Source: Flavobacteriales bacterium UBA5422
Lineage (GTDB): Bacteria > Bacteroidota > Bacteroidia > Flavobacteriales_D > Crocinitomicaceae
Direction: 5' to 3'
Assembly: GCA_002409405.1 (NCBI GenBank)
Contig: DHNG01000006.1
Location: 106,458 to 128,258, forward strand
DNA: 21,801 nt
Position 1 is the stretch's first letter. Each line of letters begins with the position of its first letter. The translations under genes were made by a program, and so were the position numbers. Of this stretch, positions 1-6,418 are shown piece by piece. The notes under the pieces were generated by a model that did no database searches, was not told the DNA's origin, and was given only the letters and a program-made list of their open reading frames with translations.

Positions 1-1
1 T

Positions 2-520
2 AATTTTGACTGGAACGGGAATGGTTTCACAAAACAGATCGCCTCGCTGGATAAAACGAAACCGGTATTGGTTTACTGCCTGAGTGGTGGAAGAAGTTCC
101 TCTGCTGCTGAAACAATGCGTAAAAGTGGCTTTAAGGAAGTCTACGAAATGGATGGCGGAATGATGCAATGGCGTGCTCAAAAACTTCCGGAAGTAACCG
201 GCACTCCATCATCTGATGCGATTAGTATGACGCAGTACAACACATTCATCAATTCGGAGAAACTGGTATTGGTCGATTTTTACGCGGAATGGTGTGGGCC
301 ATGTAAAAAAATGGAACCTTATCTTCACAAAATAGCTGAAGATTCAAAAGAACATGTGACCGTAATTCGCATCGATGCAGATAAAAACCCGGATTTATGC
401 CGGCAATTAAATGTAACGGCGCTACCAGTATTAAAGTTGTATAAAAACAAAGAGTTGATCTGGGACCACCTCGGGTTTATAGAAGAAGGAAAAGTGCGTG
501 AACAACTAAACGCAAACTAA
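2..520 (+). CDS. Rhodanese-thioredoxin fusion protein (5' end outside window)
   Basis: The reading frame is open from the window edge (first full codon at base 2), so the N-terminus is missing. The first part is a rhodanese domain: the active-site loop CLSGGRS follows VLVY with the catalytic Cys codon at 77-79, and the typical GGMMQW ending follows. After a short linker comes a complete thioredoxin fold with the redox motif WCGPCKKM and the conserved cis-Pro segment ALPVLKLY. Rhodaneses carry sulfane sulfur as a Cys persulfide and thioredoxins reduce such persulfides or disulfides, so a fusion can take up and release sulfur in one polypeptide. It is probably periplasmic, but the signal peptide, if any, lies outside the window. 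A small Cys protein starts 21 bases downstream and a DoxD-DoxA fusion follows, which supports a role in thiosulfate or persulfide handling. Domain calls are secure; the substrate is inferred. Confidence 0.9.
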   Translation, partial: NFDWNGNGFTKQIASLDKTKPVLVYCLSGGRSSSAAETMRKSGFKEVYEMDGGMMQWRAQKLPEVTGTPSSDAISMTQYNTFINSEKLVLVDFYAEWCGPCKKMEPYLHKIAEDSKEHVTVIRIDADKNPDLCRQLNVTALPVLKLYKNKELIWDHLGFIEEGKVREQLNAN

Positions 521-541
521 CCTGTAATTCAATCCTTCGGA

Positions 542-886
542 ATGTTTATCACCATAAAACAGATTGTGAACAGAAGTTTCATGTATACACTGATTCTGCT
601 GATCTGCCTCTCCTGCCCTGTTAAGCGGGAATTAAAACGCGTGCTCAACATTCCGGTATCTTCTGTTGAACAGACAGAAAAGCCTAATAAAACACAACTT
701 TGCCAGTTTACAATACACCAATCAGTAAAAAAAGAACACAATCAGGTTGCCCAACAGGTCCAATCTCCCGTTATACATAATAACTTCTATCCTGTTACAG
801 CAACTTCCGAAAAGTTTTTTTTAACAACTCCTTGCTATGCCGGGAACGTTCCGATTTACATTTACAATGAACAATTTCTGATATAG
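542..886 (+). CDS. Small exported or membrane-anchored Cys-containing protein, unknown function
   Basis: This 114-residue protein has basic residues K6 and R11, then a hydrophobic segment (about 13-24) ending in CLSC, followed by PVKRELKRVLNIPVS and a hydrophilic remainder with two more Cys (C54, C98). The positively charged N-region favours the ATG at 542 over the one at 581, which would remove the charges. The CLSC segment does not fit a standard lipobox because the -3 position is Cys, so a signal peptide or single membrane anchor is equally possible. It resembles, from memory, small uncharacterised Bacteroidota proteins with a Cys, an LNIPV-like stretch and a later Cys; that is a weak match. 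It lies 21 bases after the rhodanese-thioredoxin gene and 98 bases before the DoxD-DoxA gene, all on one strand, so a shared sulfur-related role is likely. No catalytic motif is visible. Confidence 0.6.
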   Translation: MFITIKQIVNRSFMYTLILLICLSCPVKRELKRVLNIPVSSVEQTEKPNKTQLCQFTIHQSVKKEHNQVAQQVQSPVIHNNFYPVTATSEKFFLTTPCYAGNVPIYIYNEQFLI

Positions 887-984
887 AATCAATTCAATAA
901 GCCAAACACAACTTATTTGAATGATTTCCTCTTTCTGTTTTAACGGGAAGAGCGAAACAATGTATCACAATCAAAAAAATCGGC

Positions 985-2010
985 ATGAACAATCAATCTT
1001 ATTTAACTGCAGGGTTATTTACAACAGCACTGCGCTGGGTCGTGGGATGGACCTATTTCTCCGCTTTTTGGAGAAGATTAATCTTAGAAAACAAATTAAA
1101 CCCGGAGGAAGCTGGCTATATCGGTGAAAAATTCAATCACTTTCTTCCCAATGCGCTTGGGATAAAACCATTGATTGAGTACCTCGTCTCCAATCCTGAA
1201 GTGCTTTGGTGGGCAATGGCCGTGTTTACAATTGTAGAAGGAATTGTCGGTTTGCTACTCATTCTGGGGCTATTTACGCGACTCATGAGTATCGGCGTAT
1301 TTCTACTTGCATTGGGAATCTTACTAGGATCCGGTTGGATTGGAACAACGTCCCTGGATGAATGGCAAATTGGTGTATTAGGAATTGCTTCCGGATTTAT
1401 TCTCTTCCTTTCAGGAGGAGGAAAATACGCGATTGACGGCTATTGGATCAGTCGCAATAAAAAACGGATCCAGAGTAAATGGTTTCAATGGCTAGGATCA
1501 GCAGCGCTACCTCTTCGCACACCTGTTTTAAATACAATTGTACTATTCGGATCTCTTGCTATTTTTGGATTAACCTTGTTCACAAATCAATATTTTCACG
1601 GAGGTGTCTATGGGAAATTGCACAACAAATCTGTTCGACCAGAACTTGCGATCAGTTCCCCAAACGTTAGTGACACAACTTTCTCCTTCGTACTTTCCCG
1701 CATTGAGGGGGCAGATGTCTACGGGTCATTTCTGATCGGAATAAAATTGACGGATGAAAACGGGGTTGTTGTATTTGAAAAAAATCAAACCGATTTATCG
1801 CAACTGAAGGCTACTCAAATCAACAACGCGTATGTTGCGAAAATCAAGCCGGGAAAACATAGCCTGATTCTACCACTTGGCGCAAGTGCCACGCTTTCGT
1901 TTCAAGATCAATTATTTCGGAAACTCTCCGGTAATTACACGTTGGAACTGACAGATATCAGTGGGCTCCAATGGAAAAAAGCGTTTGAAATCCGTTCGGC
2001 AACATGGTAG
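985..2010 (+). CDS. doxDA: DoxD-DoxA fusion, thiosulfate:quinone oxidoreductase-like
   Basis: This 341-residue protein joins two domains that are separate subunits in the archaeal thiosulfate:quinone oxidoreductase. Residues 1-155 form a DoxD/DoxX-type membrane domain with about four helices (near 9-28, 74-97, 100-117 and 127-145) and the typical RWVVGWTYFSAFWRRL opening. A further helix near 180-200 leads into a DoxA-type domain (about 205-341) predicted to be mostly beta strands. In the archaeal enzyme the pair oxidises thiosulfate to tetrathionate and reduces quinone; DoxD-DoxA fusions are known in Bacteroidota, but their substrate is not established. The upstream rhodanese-thioredoxin gene fits sulfur chemistry. 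The start at 985 has no clear Shine-Dalgarno site, which is usual in this phylum. A strong terminator follows the stop. Family assignment is firm; thiosulfate as the substrate is inference. Confidence 0.87.
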   Translation: MNNQSYLTAGLFTTALRWVVGWTYFSAFWRRLILENKLNPEEAGYIGEKFNHFLPNALGIKPLIEYLVSNPEVLWWAMAVFTIVEGIVGLLLILGLFTRLMSIGVFLLALGILLGSGWIGTTSLDEWQIGVLGIASGFILFLSGGGKYAIDGYWISRNKKRIQSKWFQWLGSAALPLRTPVLNTIVLFGSLAIFGLTLFTNQYFHGGVYGKLHNKSVRPELAISSPNVSDTTFSFVLSRIEGADVYGSFLIGIKLTDENGVVVFEKNQTDLSQLKATQINNAYVAKIKPGKHSLILPLGASATLSFQDQLFRKLSGNYTLELTDISGLQWKKAFEIRSATW

Positions 2011-2040
2011 CGTCAATTTAGAATAAACGACACAGATACT

Positions 2041-2083
2041 AAAAATCCTGTTTTTGAAGTTCACCTTCAGAACAGGATTTTTT
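2041..2083 (+). terminator. Rho-independent terminator after the DoxD-DoxA gene
   Basis: Arms 2041-2052 and 2071-2082 are perfect 12-base complements (AAAAATCCTGTT / AACAGGATTTTT). A second inner pairing (2055-2059 with 2065-2069) leaves a five-base loop, and six T residues run from 2078. The upstream A-run means it could also act on the opposite strand. It closes the rhodanese/DoxD-DoxA unit and separates it from the Crp-family regulator. Confidence 0.88.
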
Positions 2084-2107
2084 ATCGTTTCGATGCTTCA
2101 CAATAAG

Positions 2108-2136
2108 CACTTTTTCATACAGAAAGTGTACATTAG
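2108..2136 (+). promoter_or_regulatory. Candidate promoter and operator of the Crp-family gene
   Basis: TACATTAG at 2129-2136 differs from the Bacteroidota -7 consensus TAnnTTTG at one base and would give a leader of roughly 8-10 bases before the ATG at 2151. Immediately upstream lies the inverted repeat CACTTT (2108-2113) / AAAGTG (2123-2128) with a nine-base spacer. A dimeric regulator bound there would overlap the promoter, so autoregulation by the adjacent Crp-family protein is possible. No convincing -33 box was found. This is a low-confidence call. Confidence 0.35.
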
Positions 2137-2150
2137 CACAAACTTCATGC

Positions 2151-2714
2151 ATGGAATTTTCAACAATTATTGATGCGATTCACCAACTTCCTGAGCAATC
2201 AAAACTGAAACTGATCCGATCTGTTCAAGAAGTAACATTTCCCAAAGGATATAGCCTGTTAAAAGCAGGAACTGTTGAAACACGTATTTATTTCATTAAA
2301 AAAGGGATTGTTCGTGCATATGCATCCACTCCGGATAACGAAATAACATTTTGGTTCGGGAAAGAAGGACAAGCAATCATTTCCATGCGGAGCTATGTTG
2401 AAGAACTTCCGGGTTATGAAGACATTGAATTGCTGGAAGCCTGCGAACTCTATGAACTAAAAACAGAACAACTACAGCACTTATTTGAGGAAGATATTCA
2501 CATTGCCAACTGGGGAAGAAAATTTGCAGAGCAGGAATTAATTAAAACAGAGGAACGGCTGATCCAGCGACAGTTTCGGACAGCATCCGAACGCTACAAA
2601 GAGTTGCTTCTCAATCACCCGGATCTGATTCAACGGATTCAATTGGGACACATTGCTTCCTATCTGGGAATTACACAGGTGAGTTTAAGCAGAATCCGGG
2701 CAGAACTAAAATAA
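2151..2714 (+). CDS. Crp/Fnr-family transcriptional regulator
   Basis: This 187-residue protein has the cyclic-nucleotide-binding-type beta barrel at about residues 25-110: the run FPKGYSLLKAG, then IYFIKKGIVRAY, is the usual pattern. A long dimerisation helix follows (about 115-145), then a C-terminal helix-turn-helix at about 160-187 (LGHIASYLGITQVSLSRIRAEL). The phosphate-binding cassette with the Arg and Ser that contact cAMP is not recognisable, and there is no N-terminal Cys cluster as in Fnr, so the effector is unknown. Proteins of this short type are common in Bacteroidota as local regulators. The next gene, an SMR exporter with its own promoter, is a natural target, though nothing proves it. 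The ATG at 2151 sits just after a candidate promoter. Confidence 0.88.
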   Translation: MEFSTIIDAIHQLPEQSKLKLIRSVQEVTFPKGYSLLKAGTVETRIYFIKKGIVRAYASTPDNEITFWFGKEGQAIISMRSYVEELPGYEDIELLEACELYELKTEQLQHLFEEDIHIANWGRKFAEQELIKTEERLIQRQFRTASERYKELLLNHPDLIQRIQLGHIASYLGITQVSLSRIRAELK

Positions 2715-2718
2715 AACC

Positions 2719-2753
2719 ACAATTCATTTTTTATCATTTGTAAAATAAATTGT
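2719..2753. repeat. AT-rich imperfect inverted repeat between regulator and SMR genes
   Basis: Arms ACAATTCATTTT (2719-2730) and AAAATAAATTGT (2742-2753) match at 11 of 12 positions around an 11-base loop. It starts five bases after the regulator stop codon and ends 14 bases before the -7 box of the SMR gene. It could be a weak terminator for the regulator gene or an operator for the SMR promoter; the sequence does not decide between them. Confidence 0.45.
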
Positions 2754-2766
2754 CCCTGGCACACCC

Positions 2767-2774
2767 TACTTTTG
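2767..2774 (+). promoter_or_regulatory. -7 element of the SMR gene promoter
   Basis: TACTTTTG matches the Bacteroidota -7 consensus TAnnTTTG at every fixed position. No -33 box is seen at the expected 19-21 base spacing. Transcription would begin near 2780, leaving a leader of about 12 bases before the ATG at 2793. The element overlaps an alternative TTG start at 2772, which therefore would not be in the transcript; this decides the start of the SMR gene. Confidence 0.6.
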
Positions 2775-2792
2775 TCAAAAAATAATACAGTT

Positions 2793-3122
2793 ATGAATTG
2801 GATCATTTTAATTATCGGAGGATTATTTGAAGTCGGGTTTACTTTTTGTCTGGGAAAAGCAAAAGAAGCATCCGGAAATTTAGCTTACATCTGGTACAGC
2901 GCGTTTGCGGTTTGTCTGGTAATGAGTATGTACCTACTAATCAAAGCAACGCAAACATTGCCATTGGGAACCGCTTATGCTGTCTGGACAGGAATCGGAG
3001 CTGTGGGAACCGTATTGGTTGGTATCCTTGTATTTAAAGAGCCTGCTACATTTTTGCGGATGCTGTTCATTGTCACGTTGATCGGATCTATCATCGGACT
3101 GAAAGCTGTTTCATCGCACTGA
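2793..3122 (+). CDS. sugE: Small multidrug resistance (SMR) transporter, SugE/Gdx type
   Basis: The protein has 109 residues and four transmembrane helices, the normal SMR size. The essential membrane Glu lies in helix 1 (GGLFEVGFT). The helix 3 stretch GTAYAVWTGIGAVGT and the closing IIGLK match SugE/Gdx rather than EmrE. Gdx proteins are dimeric proton-coupled exporters of guanidinium, so guanidinium or related small cations are the likely substrate. No guanidine riboswitch fits in the leader, which is only about 12 bases, so control is probably by the upstream Crp-family regulator. The ATG at 2793 was chosen over the in-frame TTG at 2772 because the latter overlaps the -7 promoter box. The last 12 bases overlap the convergent DUF389 gene. 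The Gdx subtype rests on motif resemblance. Confidence 0.87.
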   Translation: MNWIILIIGGLFEVGFTFCLGKAKEASGNLAYIWYSAFAVCLVMSMYLLIKATQTLPLGTAYAVWTGIGAVGTVLVGILVFKEPATFLRMLFIVTLIGSIIGLKAVSSH

Positions 3123-4424
3123 TGCCGGCGGTATTTTTTCATAAACAACCTGGATCGGAGACTGATCGAATCTGGCCTGCAACCAGTTTTTAATTTTTTC
3201 TGAATCAAGTTTCTGATCGGATTGATACATAAAAATCATCTGGTTTGCGGTACTGTCTGCGGTCATATCTGTGTGTTTCAATGTACCGATGTAAAATTGA
3301 CGAATTTCCGGATAAAGTATTTTTAATTCCTTTGACAAGGTTGTATCGGCTATTTTGTATGTATTTAATTCATTTTTCAATGCATTAATTTCCAGGTCTC
3401 TTTTAAATACCTGTTTATCCCGGGTGCCGATCTCCGTTAAAATTTCGGACTTAAGGTCGGAAACATCTTGTTTGACAATTAATTTCGTATTGTGTAATCC
3501 AAAGTCATCCAGCATAGCGTTCAGCGTTTTTATTTCTTCCGGTTTAAATTTCTTCACCAGAAAAGCCACAGTAATTGATTTGGGGGTTGCAGCATAATTG
3601 ATGTCTTTGTAAATGACCGTATAGCCACGATTGATAAATTCTGTTTCGATGAACCGTTCTGCGTTTTGCGAATATTCCTTTTCTTTCAACAGGTTGTATG
3701 CCAGGTAAAAACTTGGAACAAGCATCAAAAACAATGAGATAACAACAGCATAACGGATTCTTTTCTCTACTAGTTTATTTGTTTGCTTGACAATGTCATA
3801 TTTGAGGTACCTGACAATCAGAAACGTTGCCACACATATAAAAAAGCAATTGATGGAATACAAATAGAATGCTCCTGCAAAATACGAGAAATTAAACGTT
3901 GCCAACCCATACCCTGCCGTACACAAAGGTGGCATCAATGCCGTTGCAATTGCAACTCCCGGAATCGGATTCCCTTTTTCAACACGTGTAATGGCAACTA
4001 CACCTACGATTCCGCCAAAAAATGCGATCAATACGTCATAAAATGTAGGAGAAGTACGTGCCAGCAATTCCGATTGAACTTCTTTGAACGGACTCAGGTA
4101 AAAATAAACGGAAGAAACAAGAACACTCACTAAGGTAGCAATCAATAAGTTTTTAAGCGCCCGTTTCATCAAGTGAAAATCAAGTGTAGCCAATGCAAAT
4201 CCTGCTCCTACAATTGGTCCCATTAAAGGTGAAATAAGCATGGCTCCGATAATGACAGCTGTTGAATTGACATTCAACCCTACCGAAGCAATAAGGATTG
4301 CACATGCCAGAATCCACAGATTTGAGCCCCTGAAAGGAATATTGGCCGCAACATTTTCCAACACTTTCTCCTTCTGTTCCTCCCCGTTGTGCAGGTTAAT
4401 GAAATTCAAAAATTTATTATCCAT
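3111..4424 (-). CDS. DUF389-family membrane protein
   Basis: This 437-residue protein begins with the DUF389 membrane domain. The signature GAMLISPLMGP is at 60-70, a second conserved run GVAIATALMPPL is at 156-167, and about seven helices lie between residues 35 and 244. Residues 245-437 form a soluble, partly coiled-coil domain on one side of the membrane (a region rich in Lys, Glu and Leu near 330-365). DUF389 proteins are widespread and their transport activity is unknown; no function is assigned here. The gene converges on the SMR gene and overlaps its end by 12 bases, with no terminator between them. A TATATTTA sequence upstream of its start is one base from the -7 consensus, but the promoter is uncertain. 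Confidence 0.85.
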   Translation of the reverse strand: MDNKFLNFINLHNGEEQKEKVLENVAANIPFRGSNLWILACAILIASVGLNVNSTAVIIGAMLISPLMGPIVGAGFALATLDFHLMKRALKNLLIATLVSVLVSSVYFYLSPFKEVQSELLARTSPTFYDVLIAFFGGIVGVVAITRVEKGNPIPGVAIATALMPPLCTAGYGLATFNFSYFAGAFYLYSINCFFICVATFLIVRYLKYDIVKQTNKLVEKRIRYAVVISLFLMLVPSFYLAYNLLKEKEYSQNAERFIETEFINRGYTVIYKDINYAATPKSITVAFLVKKFKPEEIKTLNAMLDDFGLHNTKLIVKQDVSDLKSEILTEIGTRDKQVFKRDLEINALKNELNTYKIADTTLSKELKILYPEIRQFYIGTLKHTDMTADSTANQMIFMYQSDQKLDSEKIKNWLQARFDQSPIQVVYEKIPPASVR

Positions 4425-4620
4425 TGAATTGTGTGATTTTTATGCTTAAATATACATTTTTTGATAAAATTAACAAGCTGTGTTTTTTACAACCGTTCCG
4501 GATAACAGAAATTAAACATATTGCCCCTTAACCCTTTTCCTTGAGTTTTTTCTGTTGTAAAACAGAACGAAATCAACTATTTTTTGTACATTTAGTCACA
4601 CATACTTCACACATCAATCG

Positions 4621-5004
4621 GTGAACAAAAACAGATACATACACCTCATTTTAAACGCCTTAATTGCATCTGTATGGCTAATTAACGGGTTCGTTTGTAA
4701 AGTTTTAAATCTTGTTCCCAGGCATCAGGAAATCGTTGCGCGGATTTTAGGAGAAACGCATGCACGTTCTCTTACTTTAGCGATCGGTGGACTGGAGATT
4801 TGCATGGCATTGTGGATTTTAACGGGATACAAATCCCGGTTCAACGCAATTCTTCAAATCGTGGTGGTAGCGGCAATGAATCTGTTGGAGTTTGTTATTG
4901 CTCCTGATTTATTGCTTTGGGGAAAATTCAATAGCTTGTTTGCATTGTTATTCATACTTGTTGTTTATTTCAATGCATTTGTTCTAAATAGAACGACGAA
5001 ATAA
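4621..5004 (+). CDS. DoxX-like four-helix membrane protein
   Basis: This 127-residue protein has four predicted helices (about 8-25, 50-68, 74-92 and 104-121). The motifs INGFVCKVLN, GGLEICMALWILTG and a late FNSLFALLFIL stretch match the DoxX-like family found singly across Bacteroidota. The function of these proteins is not known; they lack the DoxA partner domain seen in the 985-2010 gene. The start is a GTG at 4621, since the first internal Met falls at residue 62 and would remove half the protein. A TACATTTA sequence at 4587-4594 is one base from the -7 consensus and could serve it. It is followed by the repeat-rich promoter region of the next operon and seems to be a single-gene unit. 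Confidence 0.75.
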   Translation: MNKNRYIHLILNALIASVWLINGFVCKVLNLVPRHQEIVARILGETHARSLTLAIGGLEICMALWILTGYKSRFNAILQIVVVAAMNLLEFVIAPDLLLWGKFNSLFALLFILVVYFNAFVLNRTTK

Positions 5005-5011
5005 AAATTAA

Positions 5012-5067
5012 TCTAAAAAGGGTTATTTATAAAAATTGGTCTAAAAAGGCTTATTTTTTAAAATTGG
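5012..5067. repeat. Tandem 28-bp direct repeat upstream of the SatD operon
   Basis: Two adjacent 28-base units, 5012-5039 and 5040-5067, match at 25 of 28 positions. Each begins TCTAAAAAGG and ends AAAATTGG. A shortened third echo (CTTATTT) follows at 5068. The TTGG at the end of unit 2 supplies the -33 box of the operon promoter, so unit 1 carries a spare copy of that box 28 bases further up. It could be a binding-site array or a duplicated promoter region. Confidence 0.8.
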
Positions 5068-5095
5068 CTTATTTAAGCTAATTTAAGTATATTTG
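5064..5095 (+). promoter_or_regulatory. Promoter of the SatD operon with palindrome in its spacer
   Basis: TATATTTG at 5088-5095 is a perfect TAnnTTTG -7 element. TTG at 5064-5066 lies 21 bases upstream as a -33 box. Transcription would start near 5102, about ten bases before the ATG at 5112. Between the boxes sits the perfect palindrome GCTTA-TT-TAAGC (5067-5078), and ATTTAAG occurs twice exactly ten bases apart (5071-5077 and 5081-5087). The palindrome is well placed to act as an operator that blocks the polymerase. The first gene of the operon carries a C-terminal helix-turn-helix, so autoregulation is a reasonable inference. Confidence 0.68.
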
Positions 5096-5111
5096 TTAGA
5101 AACAAACGAAC

Positions 5112-5711
5112 ATGATCGCAGTCATCACAGGAGATATTATTCATTCCCGAAAAGTGGCATCAGAAGTATGGCTTCCGAAGCTAAAAACCTATTTTGCATC
5201 AATTGCGAGCCGACCCGGAGAATGGGAGATCTATCGCGGAGACAGTTTTCAGTTGGAAATTCCCGTTAATGATGCATTGAGAACAGCATTCTGCATCAAA
5301 GCACTGATCAAAGTAAATAATAAAATCGATGTCCGGATGGGAATCGGAATCGGGGAAAAAGAATATACAGGTGCGAACGTAACGGAATCGTCCGGGACAG
5401 CGTTTACTCGTTCCGGGCATCGGTTTGAGCAGTTGAAAGATCAGACCCTGGGAATCAAGAGCGCGTTCGAAAATACCGACAATGATTTCAACCTCTTGTT
5501 AAAACTAGCCGGATTTATTGCCGACAATTGGAAACCGGCAACTTCCGAAACTATTTTTCACATGCTGAACAATCCGAATATCCTTCAAAAAGAACTTGCA
5601 CATCAATTAGAAAAAAGCAATACAACCATTAGCAAAGCACTGAAACGAGGTGCTTATGACGAATTACTCGAAGTGATTCATTTGTTTAACCAAAAGTACG
5701 GACATGGCTGA
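5112..5711 (+). CDS. SatD-family protein: cyclase-like domain plus C-terminal helix-turn-helix
   Basis: This 199-residue protein matches the SatD family, named after a streptococcal protein of unclear role. Residues 1-110 read like a class III nucleotide cyclase or GGDEF-type fold. D8 is in VITGDIIHSR, D44 is in YRGDSFQ, then DVRMGIGIGE follows, then GTAFTRSGHRFEQL, which resembles the cyclase run that ends in AARLE. The two Asp sit where cyclases bind two metal ions. The cyclase reading is my inference, not an established property of the family. Residues about 155-180 (LQKELAHQLEKSNTTISKAL) form a MarR-type helix-turn-helix. The gene opens a six-gene operon and overlaps the DUF3307 gene by eight bases, a pairing seen in other genomes. 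Its promoter holds a palindrome and a tandem repeat, so it may control its own transcription. Confidence 0.82.
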   Translation: MIAVITGDIIHSRKVASEVWLPKLKTYFASIASRPGEWEIYRGDSFQLEIPVNDALRTAFCIKALIKVNNKIDVRMGIGIGEKEYTGANVTESSGTAFTRSGHRFEQLKDQTLGIKSAFENTDNDFNLLLKLAGFIADNWKPATSETIFHMLNNPNILQKELAHQLEKSNTTISKALKRGAYDELLEVIHLFNQKYGHG

Positions 5712-6417
5712 ATTCGCATTAAAAATCATTTTTTGTCATTTAGTAGGTGACTTTGTTCTGCAAACCACTAAAATGACTGAGGATATCCGAAAACGAAAGT
5801 TCAGATCATTCTCACTATATAGTCACGTTGCGATTCACTTTTTCTTACTGCTCTTGTTTACTCAATTCGAATCGAAGTACTTGTTACCTATATTCCTGCT
5901 TACTGTATCTCATTTCATTATTGATAGTTGTACCAAGATTCTGTTCGTCAAATCCATCAAAGGAATTTATAATTTTATTCTCGATCAGGCTCTTCACTTA
6001 TTTGCAATCTACCTGTTTGTTTACTACTTCTACGATTTTGAGTTTATCCCCCCCTTTCTTTTCAGTACACAGGCTTATCTGTTATTAATCAGCATCATCC
6101 TGCTCACCTTTTTTTCGTCTATTACCATCAAAAAAGTAATGAGTGTATTTAATTACCCGGTACCAAAAGGAGGGTTAAAAGATGCCGGAAAATATATCGG
6201 AATACTCGAACGATTGTTCATTTTTCTTTTCATTGTGATTTCCTTCTGGGAAGGAATTGGTTTTTTACTGGCAGCCAAATCCATTTTCCGGTTCGGAGAT
6301 CTCAAGGAAAGTAAAGATGTCAAACTGACTGAATATATTTTAATCGGAACCCTGGTCAGTTTTGGAATCGCCATTGTGATTTCAGTTATGTACGTGTATT
6401 TAAAAAACGTGTTGTAA
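5704..6417 (+). CDS. DUF3307-family integral membrane protein
   Basis: This 237-residue protein has about seven hydrophobic segments. The N-terminal half carries the DUF3307 pattern of polar residues inside membrane helices: H12 with D16 and Q20 (CHLVGDFVLQ), H41 and H45 (SHVAIHFF), H70 and D74 (SHFIIDSCTK), and D94 with H98 (LDQALHL). Such buried His and Asp residues suggest metal or proton binding, but the function of the family is unknown. The C-terminal half (about 115-237) has three or four more helices and a conserved-looking GKYIGILERL loop. The start overlaps the SatD stop by eight bases, so the two are translationally coupled. SatD-DUF3307 pairs recur in bacteria, which suggests that the cytosolic SatD protein and this membrane protein act together. 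Confidence 0.82.
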   Translation: MAEFALKIIFCHLVGDFVLQTTKMTEDIRKRKFRSFSLYSHVAIHFFLLLLFTQFESKYLLPIFLLTVSHFIIDSCTKILFVKSIKGIYNFILDQALHLFAIYLFVYYFYDFEFIPPFLFSTQAYLLLISIILLTFFSSITIKKVMSVFNYPVPKGGLKDAGKYIGILERLFIFLFIVISFWEGIGFLLAAKSIFRFGDLKESKDVKLTEYILIGTLVSFGIAIVISVMYVYLKNVL

Positions 6418-6418
6418 A

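Noticed and set aside
921..1127. 68-codon plus-strand ORF before the DoxD-DoxA gene
   Set aside because: It overlaps the DoxD coding region in another frame and resembles no family; it is a shadow of the real gene.
2772..2792. TTG start giving a seven-residue longer SMR protein
   Set aside because: The TTG lies inside the perfect -7 promoter element, so it would not be in the mRNA; the ATG at 2793 gives the usual SMR N-terminus.
2780..2792. Guanidine riboswitch for the Gdx-type exporter
   Set aside because: The predicted leader is about 12 bases, too short for any riboswitch.
5012..5067. CRISPR-like array
   Set aside because: The two 28-base units are directly adjacent with no spacers, and no cas gene is present.
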